Below, one piece after another: positions 44,289 through 53,031 of a stretch of DNA of 64,000 bases. The translations under genes and the position numbers were made by a program. Source of the stretch: Gaiellasilicea sp963765705 (GTDB lineage Bacteria; Actinomycetota; Thermoleophilia; Gaiellales; Gaiellaceae); the NCBI GenBank assembly GCA_963765705.1, contig CAVXXJ010000009.1, forward strand, positions 186,001 through 250,000, given 5' to 3'. Positions within the stretch are counted from its first letter, which is position 1, and each line of letters opens with the position of its first letter. Below the pieces are notes generated by a model. The model saw only the letters and a program-made list of their open reading frames with translations, did not search any database and had not been told where the DNA came from.

Positions 44289-44924
44289 GTGAATCCCCGG
44301 ACGCTCGATCATGTTGCGCTCTGGGTCGCGGACCGCGGGCGGATGGCCGAGGTCGCGGGACGGATCGGGCTGCGCGTGATCGAGCAGACCGAGCGGTTCA
44401 CGCTGCTCGGTGCCGACGCGCGCCGCGGGAAGCTGACGCTCTTCGACGCCGAAGGACCGCGCGAGCGCGGCGCGCTGCAGCGGATCGGGCTGCGCGTCTC
44501 CGCGCTCGACGGCCGCGATCCCGTCATCGACCTCGGTGAAGGGCTGGAGCTCGTGCTCGTCGAGGCCGAGACGGACTCCGAGCTCGATCTCGATCACGTC
44601 GCGCTCGTTGCGTCCGACCCGGCTGCCGCAGCCCTCGAGTGGCAGGCCCTCGGCTTCACGCCCGACGGTGACGGCCGGCTGGAGGTCGGCGGCGCCTGGC
44701 TGCAGCTGCAGCAGGGCGATCCGGGGTCGCCCGAGCGGCCGTTGCTCAATCACATCGGCGTGCTCGTCGACTCCGTCGAGGAGCATCGGGCCGATGCGGA
44801 GGATCTTGGGATCGAGATCGCCGACCTCGTCGACGCGCCGAACACGCTGGCGCTCTTCGTCTGGGGGCCCGATCGCGTCAAGCTCGAGTACATCGAGCAC
44901 AAGCCATCGTTCAGCCTGACCTAG
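44289..44924 (+). CDS. VOC-superfamily (glyoxalase/dioxygenase-fold) protein
   Basis: 211 residues, GTG start, with two beta-alpha-beta-beta-beta modules: PRTLDHVALWVADRGRMAEV and LDLDHVALVASDPAAAALEW, ending VWGPDRVKLEYIEHKPSF. Metal-ligand positions His (LDHVAL, LDHVAL) and Glu (LEYIE) are present. Substrate unknown; could be an isomerase, dioxygenase or resistance protein. Followed immediately by the FAD oxidoreductase. Confidence 0.85.
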   Translation: MNPRTLDHVALWVADRGRMAEVAGRIGLRVIEQTERFTLLGADARRGKLTLFDAEGPRERGALQRIGLRVSALDGRDPVIDLGEGLELVLVEAETDSELDLDHVALVASDPAAAALEWQALGFTPDGDGRLEVGGAWLQLQQGDPGSPERPLLNHIGVLVDSVEEHRADAEDLGIEIADLVDAPNTLALFVWGPDRVKLEYIEHKPSFSLT

Positions 44925-45979
44925 TCGTTGCCGGCGCCGGCATGGCCGGTCTCGTCGCCGCGGCTCGAGCGCGCGAGCTCGGCGCGGTTCCGGTCGTGCT
45001 CGAGAAGGGCAACCGCCCCGGCGGCTCGATGCTGCTCTCGAGCGGGGTCGTCTGGCGCCACCAGGGCCTGGAGGAGTTCCACGCTGAGTGCCCGGGCGGC
45101 GACCTAGCGCTGCAGCGCCGGATCGTCGAGGAGCTCGACGACGCCCTCGACTGGCTGGAGTCGCTCGGCGCCGAGCCGCTGACGCGCGAGACCGGCAACC
45201 CGCTCACGGTGGGCCGCCGCTTCGACACGCGCGACCTGACGGATGTGCTCGTCAAGGCCGCGGGCGACGTCCGGCTGGAAGAGCCTTTCCGCGAGGCCCG
45301 GATTCTGGCGACCGGCGGCTTCGGCGCCAGGCTCGCCCGCGAGCGCGGGCTGCTCTTGCGGGCCAACGAGTGGAGCGAAGGCGACGGGCTCGACTACGGG
45401 ATTGCGCACGGAGCGGCCGTCACGGCAGGCATGGACGAGTTCTACGGACGCGCGCTGCCCGGCGGCGTGGGGGAGAGCGAGTACGTGTCCGCGGCTCAGC
45501 TGTACGCCCGCCACGCGCTCGTGCTCGACGACGAGGGCCGTGACCTCGGCGAGGCCGCGTGGCACGAGAGCGATCTCGTGCAGCGGCTCCCCGGCGGTCG
45601 CGCCTGGTACGTCGTCGACGCAGGTGCGCTCCGTCAGCCCGTTCGGGAGCGCACGGTGGCCGAGCTGATCGACGTCGCGCGGACGGTTGGCGGCGAAGTG
45701 GTGGCGGCGGAGGAGCTTCCGTTCGCCTTGCCGGCGTCGCCGAAGCTCACCGAGCCGCCGTTCGTCGCCGTCCGCGTCTTCGCGGCCGTGACGCACACGA
45801 CCGGCGGCCTGCGGATCGACGAGCGAGCGCGCGTGCTCGATCCGGACGGACGGCCGGTCCCGGGGCTGCTCGCGGCGGGTGCCGATGCGGGCGGCATCTT
45901 CACCGGCGGCTACGGCAGCGGTCTCGCAGCGGCGCTCGTCTTCGGCCGCATCGCCGCCCAGACTGCGGTCAGCGGCTAA
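44906..45979 (+). CDS. FAD-dependent oxidoreductase (fumarate reductase/ketosteroid dehydrogenase-like)
   Basis: About 357 residues. The nucleotide-binding glycines (VVAGAGMAGLVAAARARELG) begin upstream of the first ATG (44942), so translation must begin earlier; no ATG/GTG/TTG is in frame back through the end of the VOC gene, suggesting a small error or a rare start. Other blocks: LEKGNRPGGSMLLSSGVVWR, ATGGFGARLARERG, and C-terminal THTTGGLRIDERARVLDPDG, AAGADAGGIFTGGYGSGLAA. The region between is shorter than in typical flavoproteins of this group. Substrate unknown. Confidence 0.85.
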   Translation: MVQPDLVVAGAGMAGLVAAARARELGAVPVVLEKGNRPGGSMLLSSGVVWRHQGLEEFHAECPGGDLALQRRIVEELDDALDWLESLGAEPLTRETGNPLTVGRRFDTRDLTDVLVKAAGDVRLEEPFREARILATGGFGARLARERGLLLRANEWSEGDGLDYGIAHGAAVTAGMDEFYGRALPGGVGESEYVSAAQLYARHALVLDDEGRDLGEAAWHESDLVQRLPGGRAWYVVDAGALRQPVRERTVAELIDVARTVGGEVVAAEELPFALPASPKLTEPPFVAVRVFAAVTHTTGGLRIDERARVLDPDGRPVPGLLAAGADAGGIFTGGYGSGLAAALVFGRIAAQTAVSG

Positions 45980-46185
45980 GCCAGCTGTGTGAACGCGCAG
46001 CGGCGGCGGTCGCCGGGGAGCGGCGAGGGGCCGAGCTTGACGACGCGCAGCATTGTCTCGCCCGCCTCCACGGTCTCGCCGACGGCGGGCGGATCGCCCT
46101 CGCGCTGCTGCAGCGTCCAGCCGGACGGCGACCAGACGAAGAGGACGTAGCCCTCGCTGCCCTGATTACCGTTGCCCTCCGACAT
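45976..46185 (-). CDS. Small hypothetical protein (69 residues)
   Basis: MSEGNGNQGSEGYVLFVWSP then GWTLQQREGDPPAVGETVEA, ending RRRCAFTQLA. Soluble beta-rich small protein with a conserved look; convergent with and stop-overlapping the FAD oxidoreductase. No family recognised. Confidence 0.65.
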   Translation of the reverse strand: MSEGNGNQGSEGYVLFVWSPSGWTLQQREGDPPAVGETVEAGETMLRVVKLGPSPLPGDRRRCAFTQLA

Positions 46186-46268
46186 CGGCGGCGATTGTAC
46201 CGGGAGCGAAGCGACCCTTTAGGGGTCTTGGCGCGGGCACGGGCTTTGCCCGTGTCCTTGCGCGGAAA

Positions 46269-46931
46269 TCAAGGGTTTCCCGAGTAGGCCGGGAGAACGA
46301 CGTGGATCTCGGTGCCGCCGTCTGCGCCCTGCTCGACGGAGAAACGGCCGTTGAGGGTCGAAGCGCGCTCGCCGATCTCGGCCAGGGCCGCCGTTCGCCG
46401 CTCCCCGGTGCCGTTGTCCGCCACGATCGTCTCGATCTCGCCCTGGAGCGTGTCCCGGATCGCGACCGAGATCTTCGACGGCGGCCCGCGCCGGACGGCC
46501 TGGTTCAGCGACTCGCGCACGATCTGGTAGAGCCCGACCTGCTCCTTCTCGCCGAGGCTCTCCGCCCGCGCCACGTCGACCTCGATACGCACCTTGTGCT
46601 CCAGCCCGAGCTGGCTCGCAAGCTCGTCCACTGCTGCCCCGAAGCCCTGGTCGCGCAGCACGACGGGCTCGATGTTGAAGGAGAGGTCGCGAAGCGAGCG
46701 GATCGTCTCGCGATGACGCTGCAGGGCGGACGACATGATCTCGCGCGCCGCCTCTGGCCTGTCGTCGTCGATCGCCTGCACCGCCGCATCCAGCATCAGC
46801 GCGATCCCGGCGAGGTTCTGCACGGGCCCGTCGTGGAGGAAGAGCGCGAGCCGGCGCCGCTCGTCCTGCTCGGCCGTGATGATCCGTGCGACGAGGCGCT
46901 CGCGCTCGTCGTCCGGGCTCGGGTCGGCCAT
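46269..46931 (-). CDS. Cytosolic sensor histidine kinase (HisKA_3 type)
   Basis: 220 residues without membrane helix. Dimerisation/phosphoacceptor helix RRLALFLHDGPVQNLAGIAL with the His in LHDGP, then DLSFNIEPVVLRDQGFGAAV, the N-box region QIVRESLNQAVRRG and the G-box VADNGTGERR. ATP-lid end GADGGTEIHVVLP. Partner of the adjacent NarL-type regulator: the regulator stop and this ATG share a base (TGATG), so the two are cotranslated. Signal sensed is unknown. Confidence 0.93.
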   Translation of the reverse strand: MADPSPDDERERLVARIITAEQDERRRLALFLHDGPVQNLAGIALMLDAAVQAIDDDRPEAAREIMSSALQRHRETIRSLRDLSFNIEPVVLRDQGFGAAVDELASQLGLEHKVRIEVDVARAESLGEKEQVGLYQIVRESLNQAVRRGPPSKISVAIRDTLQGEIETIVADNGTGERRTAALAEIGERASTLNGRFSVEQGADGGTEIHVVLPAYSGNP

Positions 46932-47554
46932 CAGTCGATGATCGCGTCGCGCAGCGCGATCGCGACCGCGTGCGTACGCGTGTCGGCCTCGAGCTTCGCG
47001 AGGATGTGCCGCACGTGGCTCTTGACCGTCTCCTGGCTGATGAACAGCCGAGCCGCGACGTCGGCGTTCGACATCCCGTCGGCGAGCAGCTGCAGGATCT
47101 CGCGCTCGCGCGCGGTGAGCATCTCGTTCTGCTCCTTGCCGGTCAGGAACGTCGGCATCAGCGCGGGGTCGACGAAGCTCTCCCCGCTCGCGACCTTCTC
47201 GATCGCGCGCAGCAGCGTCGCGTGCGGCGCCTCCTTGAGGATGTAGCCCTTCGCGCCCGACTCGAGCCCGCGTCCGAGGAGGGAGCGCTCGCTGTAGGCG
47301 GTGAAGATCAGCACCGCGGTCTCTGGCACTTTCTCCTTGATCAGCTTGGTCGCCTCGAGCCCGTCCATGCCGGGCATGCGCACGTCCATGATCACGACCT
47401 GAGGACGGCGGCGCTCGACCAGTGCGACTGCGCCTGCGCCGTCGGATGCTTCGCCGATCACGCGCACGTGGGGCGCGCGGGAGAGCGAGAGACGCAGTCC
47501 TTCGCGCACGACCTCGTGGTCGTCGACGATCAGGCAGGTGATCTCTTCGGGCAT
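46931..47554 (-). CDS. NarL/FixJ-family response regulator
   Basis: 207 residues: receiver with IVDDHEVVREGLRLSLSRAP, phospho-Asp in VVIMDVRMPGMDGLEATKLI, Thr in IFTAYS and Lys in GYILKEAP; LuxR helix-turn-helix LTAREREILQLLADGMSNAD, LFISQETVKSHVRHILAKLE. First gene of the pair with the histidine kinase. Confidence 0.96.
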   Translation of the reverse strand: MPEEITCLIVDDHEVVREGLRLSLSRAPHVRVIGEASDGAGAVALVERRRPQVVIMDVRMPGMDGLEATKLIKEKVPETAVLIFTAYSERSLLGRGLESGAKGYILKEAPHATLLRAIEKVASGESFVDPALMPTFLTGKEQNEMLTAREREILQLLADGMSNADVAARLFISQETVKSHVRHILAKLEADTRTHAVAIALRDAIID

Positions 47555-47585
47555 CGCGGCACAAGTGTATTGCCGGAATCGGAAC

Positions 47586-48482
47586 TTAGACGCCCAATGT
47601 CAATTGAACAGGCTCTGGTGGAGGCTTCAGCGGCCGCTGTCGCCGGTCGCGGACGCCGTGCTCGCGGGCCAATGCGCGCACCTGCTCGCGCACCGGATCG
47701 ACCTCCGCTCGGGGAAGATAGGCGCGCTGCGCATACAGCTGCTCGTACCGCTCGAGCTCCTCGGGCCAGTCCCGAGCCAGCGCTTCGAGGAAATGCTCCT
47801 TCGTGCCGGGCTTGAGGTAGAGCAGGTTCGCCCACACGCTCGTCGCGCCGGCGGCGCGCACCGCCTTGACCACTTCGGCGAGCTGCTCCGGCCGGTCGGA
47901 GAGCCCGGGGAGGATCGGCGCCATGCCGACGCTCGCCTTGATCCCGGCCGCGACGAGCGCCGAGAGCGCCCGCAGCCGCTGTCGCGGCGGCGCCGTGCCG
48001 GGCTCGGTCGTCCTCCAGACGTCCGGGTCGAGCGTCGGCACCGAGAACATCACCGAGACCTCTGTTCGCCGGGACGCCTCCTGGAGGACGTCGACGTCGC
48101 GCACGATCAGCGGCCCGCGCGTGATCAGGCCGAACGGCGACCTCGCCCGCCCGAGCACCTCGATGCACGCGCGCGTCAGCCGGTAGCGTCCTTCAGCCGG
48201 CTGGTACGGGTCGGTGGCGGCGCCGATGGCGATCTGCTCGCGCCGCCAGGACGGGCGTGCGAGCTCCCGCTCGAGCACCTCTGCGACGTTGACCTTGACG
48301 CGGATCGAGCGGCCGTAGCGGTCGTCGGACGGACGGTCGGCCCGCAGCTCGAACGCGCGGACGTAGCAGAACGTGCAGCGGTGGACGCAGCCGGTGTACG
48401 GGTTCAGGGACCACGCGAACGGCATCCCCCTGACCCGGTTCAGGGCGCTCCGGCACGCCTCCTCGCGGTACTCGGCCCGCAT
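47586..48482 (-). CDS. Rv2578c-family radical SAM protein
   Basis: 298 residues: RALNRV-type lead, SLNPYTGCVHRCTFCYVRAF with the CxxxCxxC iron-sulphur motif, IRVKVNVAEVLERELARPSW, IGAATDPYQPAEGRYRLTRA, ITRGPLIVRDVDVLQEASRR, and the tail VQLTLGV. This matches the spore-photoproduct-lyase-like radical SAM family typified by M. tuberculosis Rv2578c. ATG 48482 is chosen because the upstream ATG at 48500 lies inside a LexA-like operator. Reaction unknown; DNA damage context is likely from the operator. Confidence 0.9.
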   Translation of the reverse strand: MRAEYREEACRSALNRVRGMPFAWSLNPYTGCVHRCTFCYVRAFELRADRPSDDRYGRSIRVKVNVAEVLERELARPSWRREQIAIGAATDPYQPAEGRYRLTRACIEVLGRARSPFGLITRGPLIVRDVDVLQEASRRTEVSVMFSVPTLDPDVWRTTEPGTAPPRQRLRALSALVAAGIKASVGMAPILPGLSDRPEQLAEVVKAVRAAGATSVWANLLYLKPGTKEHFLEALARDWPEELERYEQLYAQRAYLPRAEVDPVREQVRALAREHGVRDRRQRPLKPPPEPVQLTLGV

Positions 48483-48493
48483 CAAGACAGCAT

Positions 48494-48507
48494 AGAACAT
48501 ATGTTCG
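48494..48507 (-). promoter_or_regulatory. LexA/SOS box upstream of the radical SAM gene
   Basis: AGAACATATGTTCG contains the perfect palindrome GAACATATGTTC (48495-48506), matching the Gram-positive LexA consensus CGAACRNRYGTTCG at all but the first base. It lies 12 bases upstream of the ATG at 48482 and after the stop of the preceding gene. Rv2578c is, as I recall, in the LexA regulon of M. tuberculosis, which supports function. Confidence 0.75.
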
Positions 48508-48509
48508 CG

Positions 48510-48944
48510 CTAGGAGACGACGAGCACGACGGTCAGGACAATGCCGACGACCGCAAGCACGAGGACGATGCTGACCGCCGTGAGCACAAGACGTGCGACC
48601 GCTGTGACGTCCCGCTCGTCCCGTTGGCCGCCACGCGTGAGCCACTCGTCGTGCACAGGGCCGAGGATGAGAGCCGCCACTCGCTCCGACTCAGATGCGG
48701 TGAGGCCGTGCGCGCCCTCGAGTGCCTTGGCCAGCGAGACCTCGAGCTCCTCCGACCAGAGGCTCGCCGATTCAGACCAGCCATCCGGTGCGAAGTACCA
48801 GAACGACGCAGAGAGCGCACCGCCTTTCAACTCGCTCAAGTCGACCAACAGTCTCCCTGGCCCGGCATCGAGGAGAGCCCGGAGGCTGTCGCGGCCGATC
48901 TGCCAACGCGTTTCACCTGCTGTCCTCTGATCGGCGTCACGCAT
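48510..48944 (-). CDS. Hypothetical protein with C-terminal membrane anchor
   Basis: 144 residues: MRDADQRTAGETRWQIGRDS, LLVDLSELKGGALSASFWYF, an acidic region (SLWSEELEVSLAKALEGAHG), and a C-terminal helix (LVLTAVSIVLVLAVVGIVLT). Divergent from the MBL hydrolase; precedes the LexA-box gene on the same strand but is separated by the box. No family recognised; slightly lower GC than neighbours. Confidence 0.6.
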   Translation of the reverse strand: MRDADQRTAGETRWQIGRDSLRALLDAGPGRLLVDLSELKGGALSASFWYFAPDGWSESASLWSEELEVSLAKALEGAHGLTASESERVAALILGPVHDEWLTRGGQRDERDVTAVARLVLTAVSIVLVLAVVGIVLTVVLVVS

Positions 48945-49011
48945 CCTTCATATTCTGGCTGTTCCACGGACCGGAGCCGGCATACGCAGCGGCGCGTGAT
49001 TGGATGCCCGG

Positions 49012-49980
49012 ATGGAGCTGCCGCTCGGCATTCGCCGGATCACGACGCCCTTACCGACCCGGCCGGGGCACGTCCACTCGTACCTGCTGCCGGGCGAGGA
49101 CGGCTGGACGCTCGTCGACACGGGCATCGGGCTGCCCGATGCGAAGGAGGTGTGGGCCGCGTCGCTCGAGGGAGCCGAGGTGACGCGGATCTTCATCACC
49201 CACTTCCACCCGGACCACGTCGGCGCGGCGGCCGACGTCGCCGAGCTGACCGGGGCGCCGGTGAGCCAGGGGGCGCTCGACTACGCCCAGTGCGAGCTCG
49301 TCTGGGACAACCCGAACTGGCCCCGGCGGATCGCCGACTGGTTCGTCACCCACGGCGTCCCGAGCGAGATCACGGAGGAGCTGATCAGCTCCGGCAACGT
49401 CTACAGGCCGTTCATCCGCTTCCAGCGCGATCCGGTGCTCGTCGACGACGGGGACGCGCTCGACGGCTGGGAGCTCGTTGCCGCGCCGGGCCACGCGGAC
49501 GGGCAGCTCTGCCTACTCAAGGGCCGGGTGCTGGTGTCGGCCGATCACCTGCTGGGGCGGATCTCGCCGACCGTCGGCCTCTGGCCCGCCAGCCGTCCCG
49601 ACCCGCTCGGCGACTTCCTCGAGTCGCTCGAGCGGACGATCGAGCTCGCGCCCGAGATCGCGCTGCCGGGGCACGGGGATCCGATCGTCGATCCGGTGGG
49701 CCGCGCGCGGGAGCTGATCGAGCACCACCGCGAGCGGCTCGCGTTCACGGAGTCGAGCCTCGGCGATCGCCCCCGCACGGGCTACGAGGTCTCGCTCGAC
49801 CTCTTCGGCGCCGACCTGAAGCCCGCATCCAGGCGCTTCGCCGTCGCGGAGACGCTTTCTCACCTCGAGCGGCTCGTCCTCGAGGAGCGCGCCGAGCGGC
49901 GCGAAGCCGGCAGCGATGCCAGCGGTGGGGACAGCGGGGCGGTTGCTTATACTGCGCGCCAGCTTGGACGATCCCTCTAG
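49012..49980 (+). CDS. Metallo-beta-lactamase-fold hydrolase
   Basis: 322 residues: GIRRITTPLPTRPGHVHSYL, LVDTGIGLPDAKEVWAASLE, metal site THFHPDHVGAAADVAELTG (HxHxDH), AAPGHADGQLCLLKGRVLVS (third His), SADHLLGRISPTVGLWP and LPGHGDPIVDP. A glyoxalase II/RNase Z-like fold with a long C-terminal helical domain. TTG 49000 would add four residues. Substrate unknown. Shares the 20-base gap before the CNNM gene. Confidence 0.9.
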   Translation: MELPLGIRRITTPLPTRPGHVHSYLLPGEDGWTLVDTGIGLPDAKEVWAASLEGAEVTRIFITHFHPDHVGAAADVAELTGAPVSQGALDYAQCELVWDNPNWPRRIADWFVTHGVPSEITEELISSGNVYRPFIRFQRDPVLVDDGDALDGWELVAAPGHADGQLCLLKGRVLVSADHLLGRISPTVGLWPASRPDPLGDFLESLERTIELAPEIALPGHGDPIVDPVGRARELIEHHRERLAFTESSLGDRPRTGYEVSLDLFGADLKPASRRFAVAETLSHLERLVLEERAERREAGSDASGGDSGAVAYTARQLGRSL

Positions 49981-49987
49981 TACCCAG

Positions 49988-50004
49988 GCCCCGGAGAGCG
50001 GGGC
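49988..50004 (+). promoter_or_regulatory. Hairpin covering the ribosome binding site of the CNNM/CBS gene
   Basis: GCCCCG (49988-49993) pairs with CGGGGC (49999-50004), loop GAGAG; the Shine-Dalgarno GGAG sits at the loop and the TTG start follows at 50005. A six-GC-pair stem would hide the site, implying translational control or a requirement for unwinding. Confidence 0.5.
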
Positions 50005-51312
50005 TTGAGCGACGCCCTTCGAATCCTCGCGATCTTCCTGCTCGTGCTCGGGAACGCGGTCTTCGTCGCGGCCGAATATGCGCTCGTGACCGCGCGGCGG
50101 ACGCGCCTCGAGCCCGACGCGGAAGCGGGCAGTCGCCGTGCGCGCGCCGCCCTCGACCTGATGGACCATCCGGTCAAGTTCATCAGCACGGTCCAGATCG
50201 GGATCACGGTCTTCGGGATCGCGCTCGGCGCCATCGGCCAGCCGCTGCTCTCCGGTTACTTCGACCCCGTCGTGTCACATGGGATCGCGTACGCGGGCGC
50301 GTTTCTGATCCTCACCTACCTCAGCGTCGCTCTCGGCGAGCTCGTGCCGAAGGCGCTGGCCCTGCAGAGGGCGGAGACGATCGCCAAGCTGGTCGCGATT
50401 CCGCTCGAGCTGCTGCAGGCGGTCGTCAGGCCCTTCAACTGGGCGCTGCAGGTGTCGGCGAACGCGGTGACGCGGCTCTTCGGCGTCACTCCCGCGCCTG
50501 CCGGCATGCTCGCCCACACCGAGGAGGACATCCGCCACATCGTGGCCGGCGCCGAGGACGCGGGCGTGATCGCGACCGACGAGGAGGAGATGCTCTACAA
50601 GGTCTTCGACTTCGCCGACAAGGAAGTCCACGAAGTGATGGTGCCGCGGCCGGAGGTCGTGGCGATCGCGATCTCGCTTCCCTCGGAGGAGGCGCTCGCG
50701 GCGCTGCTCGAGTCGCCCTACACGCGCTACCCCGTCTACCGCGACTCGCTCGACGAGATCGCCGGAATCCTCCACGTGCGCGACCTCTTCCACGCGTTGC
50801 ACGACCGCGGCATCGCCCAGGTCGAGATCGGAGAGCTGCTCCGCCCTGTCTACATCGTCCCCGAGACGAAGGATCTCGCGGCGCTGCTGGCGGAGTTCCG
50901 CAAGCAGAACCAGCACATGGCGGTGGTCGTCGACGAGTACGGCGCAATGCAGGGGATCGTGACGCTCGAGGATCTGCTCGAGGAGATCGTCGGCGAGATC
51001 GAGGACGAGTTCGACCTCCCGGACGAGTCGGTCGAGCGGATCGACGACACCCACATCCGCATCGACGGCACCTTCCCGATCGACGACTTCAACGAGCAGT
51101 TCGGGACGAAGCTCGAGGCCGAGGACTACCACACGATGGCCGGCACGGTCTTCGGCGCGCTCGGTCGCGCGCCCGAGGTCGGCGACGAGGTGACGATCGA
51201 CGGGCTCGCCCTGCGCGTGATCGAGATCGACGGCTCGCGGATCGGCCGGCTCGAGGTCGAGTTCCTCCACCCGGTGGCCAATCCCGACGCCGGCGCTTCC
51301 GACGAGTCGTAG
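50005..51312 (+). CDS. CNNM/CBS-domain membrane protein (HlyC/CorC family)
   Basis: 435 residues, TTG start. CNNM membrane domain with ILAIFLLVLGNAVFVAAEYA, LDLMDHPVKFISTVQIGITV and LSVALGELVPKALALQRAET; a CBS pair with EVMVPRPEVVAIAIS, ESPYTRYPVYRDSLDEIAGI and HMAVVVDEYGAMQGIVTLED; and the C-terminal CorC/HlyC transporter domain (GTFPIDDFNEQFGTKLEAED). Metal (Mg/Co) homeostasis by family. Complete. Confidence 0.95.
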   Translation: MSDALRILAIFLLVLGNAVFVAAEYALVTARRTRLEPDAEAGSRRARAALDLMDHPVKFISTVQIGITVFGIALGAIGQPLLSGYFDPVVSHGIAYAGAFLILTYLSVALGELVPKALALQRAETIAKLVAIPLELLQAVVRPFNWALQVSANAVTRLFGVTPAPAGMLAHTEEDIRHIVAGAEDAGVIATDEEEMLYKVFDFADKEVHEVMVPRPEVVAIAISLPSEEALAALLESPYTRYPVYRDSLDEIAGILHVRDLFHALHDRGIAQVEIGELLRPVYIVPETKDLAALLAEFRKQNQHMAVVVDEYGAMQGIVTLEDLLEEIVGEIEDEFDLPDESVERIDDTHIRIDGTFPIDDFNEQFGTKLEAEDYHTMAGTVFGALGRAPEVGDEVTIDGLALRVIEIDGSRIGRLEVEFLHPVANPDAGASDES

Positions 51313-51708
51313 CTACTCGGCCCAGAAGGCGTCGAACGCCGCCGGGTCGCTCGGCAGCGCCAGCACCTCGGTGACGAGCCCGTCGTGGATCGTGAACAGG
51401 AGCACCTGGTCGATGTCGAGCGAGCGCCCGTCGCGCTCGCCCTGTGCCCGGTAGAGCCCTGCGCCACGGTCGTCGCTCGCGAGCGCGTCGACGAAGGTCG
51501 AGCGGTACGTCCCGTCCGTCAGCTTCGGCAGCCGTGCGAGGAAGCGGAAGATCTCGGTCCGGCCGTGGTAGGTGCCGGACATGACGCCGCCGCCGGGCAC
51601 GTGCCACACCGCGTCGTCGGCGAAGCAGTCGCGCAGCGCGAACCCCTCCCTGTTCGCGAACGCCTCCATGATCCGGCGCACGAGCCGCCTGTTCTCCTCG
51701 ACGCTCAC
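51313..51708 (-). CDS. SnoaL/NTF2-like protein
   Basis: 131 residues, GTG start (SVEENRRLVRRIMEAFANRE), with FADDAVWHVPGGGVMSGTYH, GRTEIFRFLARLPKLTDGTY and DGLVTEVLALPSDPAAFDAF. A small cone-shaped NTF2/SnoaL fold binding a hydrophobic ligand or doing a simple isomerisation; no catalytic call made. Abuts the CNNM stop (TAG/CTA adjacent). Confidence 0.85.
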   Translation of the reverse strand: MSVEENRRLVRRIMEAFANREGFALRDCFADDAVWHVPGGGVMSGTYHGRTEIFRFLARLPKLTDGTYRSTFVDALASDDRGAGLYRAQGERDGRSLDIDQVLLFTIHDGLVTEVLALPSDPAAFDAFWAE

Positions 51709-51710
51709 GT

Positions 51711-51914
51711 CTACCGGCCCTCCGCCCAGCGGTCGAGCAGCCCGGCGACGTGACGCCGTTGCGCGTCGGTGAAGTCCATCCGCGCGAGCAGGCGCCGCGC
51801 TTCCTCCGGATCGTCGTTCGCGACCGCGGCTTCGAGCCGCTCGCGCCACGGCGTCGGCTCGCGCAGCTGCCGGCGCAGCCAGCGAAGGAGGCTCACGCTT
51901 GCCTGATCGACCAT
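51711..51914 (-). CDS. Small helical protein (67 residues)
   Basis: MVDQASVSLLRWLRRQLREP, TPWRERLEAAVANDDPEEAR, RLLARMDFTDAQRRHVAGLL and DRWAEGR. Two-helix-type composition, all alpha, no Cys. Lies two bases before the SnoaL gene on the same strand and so is in the same unit. Unknown function. Confidence 0.6.
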   Translation of the reverse strand: MVDQASVSLLRWLRRQLREPTPWRERLEAAVANDDPEEARRLLARMDFTDAQRRHVAGLLDRWAEGR

Positions 51915-51934
51915 GGTCCGGGCAGGCTACAAGG

Positions 51935-53031
51935 ATGAAAGAGATTCTCAGCGAGATCGAGCGCTGGCAGCAGGAGGGCGAGCGGGTGGTCGTGGCGACG
52001 GTGATCGGCAGCCGCCGGTCGGCGCCGCGCCCGGTCGGCTCGAGCCTCGCCATCTCCGAGAGCGGCAAGCTCTGCGGCTCCGTCTCGGGCGGCTGCGTCG
52101 AGGGCGACGTCTTCGAGCAGTCGCGCGAGGTGCTCGAGAGCGGCGAGCCGAAGCTGCTCTCGTACGGGATCTCCGACGAGGAGGCGTGGGCCGTCGGCCT
52201 TCCCTGCGGCGGCGAGATCGACGTCTTCGTCGAGCGACTCTGTGCCTCGTCCGACGCCGCCCTCCGGCTTCTGGCGACCCCTCTCCTCCCCCTCTTTGCC
52301 TCCCTCTCCCCCTCGAGCGCGACGGCGGGCGGGCCGTTCTCTTCACCGTCATCGAAGGTGAGGGCGTCGGCTCGAAGCTGCTCGTGGTCGAGGGCGGCGA
52401 GACCGACGGAGACGGGCCGGCGGAGCTGGCCGGGCACGCGGACGAGCTGATTCGCGGCGCCCGCAATCGAACGCTGGAGCTCAAGGGCAGGAAGGTGTTC
52501 GCGGAGGTCTATGGCCCGCCGCCGCGCCTGCTCGTCTACGGCGCGGTCGACACCGCAGAGGCCCTCAGCGCCGCGGCGAAGCTGCTCGGCTGGAGGACGG
52601 TCGTCGCCGACGCGCGTCCGAAGTTCGCGACGCGCGAGCGGATCCCGAGCGCCGACGGGCTGCTCGTCGCCTGGCCGGACGAGACATTCGCGCAGCTGCA
52701 GCCCGATCACGCCACCGCGATCGTCGTCCTCACCCACGACGACAAGTTCGATCTGCCCGTGCTCGAGCTCGCGCTCGCGAGCGATGCGTTCTACATCGGC
52801 CTGATCGGCGGCCGGCGCAACCAGGAGAAGAAGCGGGAGCGGCTGCGCGAGGCCGGCTACGACGACGAGGCGCTGGCGCGCATCTCAGGTCCGTGCGGTC
52901 TCGACCTCGGCGCCGAGTCGGTCCCGGAGACTGCGCTCTCGATCCTCGCCGAGGCGCTGGCGGCGCGGAACGGCCGCGGCGGTGGCCCGCTGAAGGAGAC
53001 CAAGCAGCGCATCCACGTCGAGGTGCCGTAA
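51935..53031 (+). CDS. XdhC/CoxI-family protein, one frameshift
   Basis: About 365 residues. XdhC N-domain: EGERVVVATVIGSRRSAPRP, CGSVSGGCVEGDVFEQSREV with the conserved Cys, LPCGGEIDVFVERL; C-terminal Rossmann: YGAVDTAEALSAAAKLLGWR, VLTHDDKFDLPVLELALAS, FYIGLIGGRRNQEKKRERLR, and ISGPCGLDLGAESVPETALS. Family members insert sulphurated molybdenum cofactor into xanthine-dehydrogenase-type enzymes. Indel in the pyrimidine-rich tract 52,270-52,315. No xdh subunits are in the window. Confidence 0.9.

Noticed and set aside
48483..48500. Earlier ATG of the radical SAM gene at 48500
   Set aside because: Lies inside the LexA-like palindrome; ATG 48482 fits the family N-terminus.
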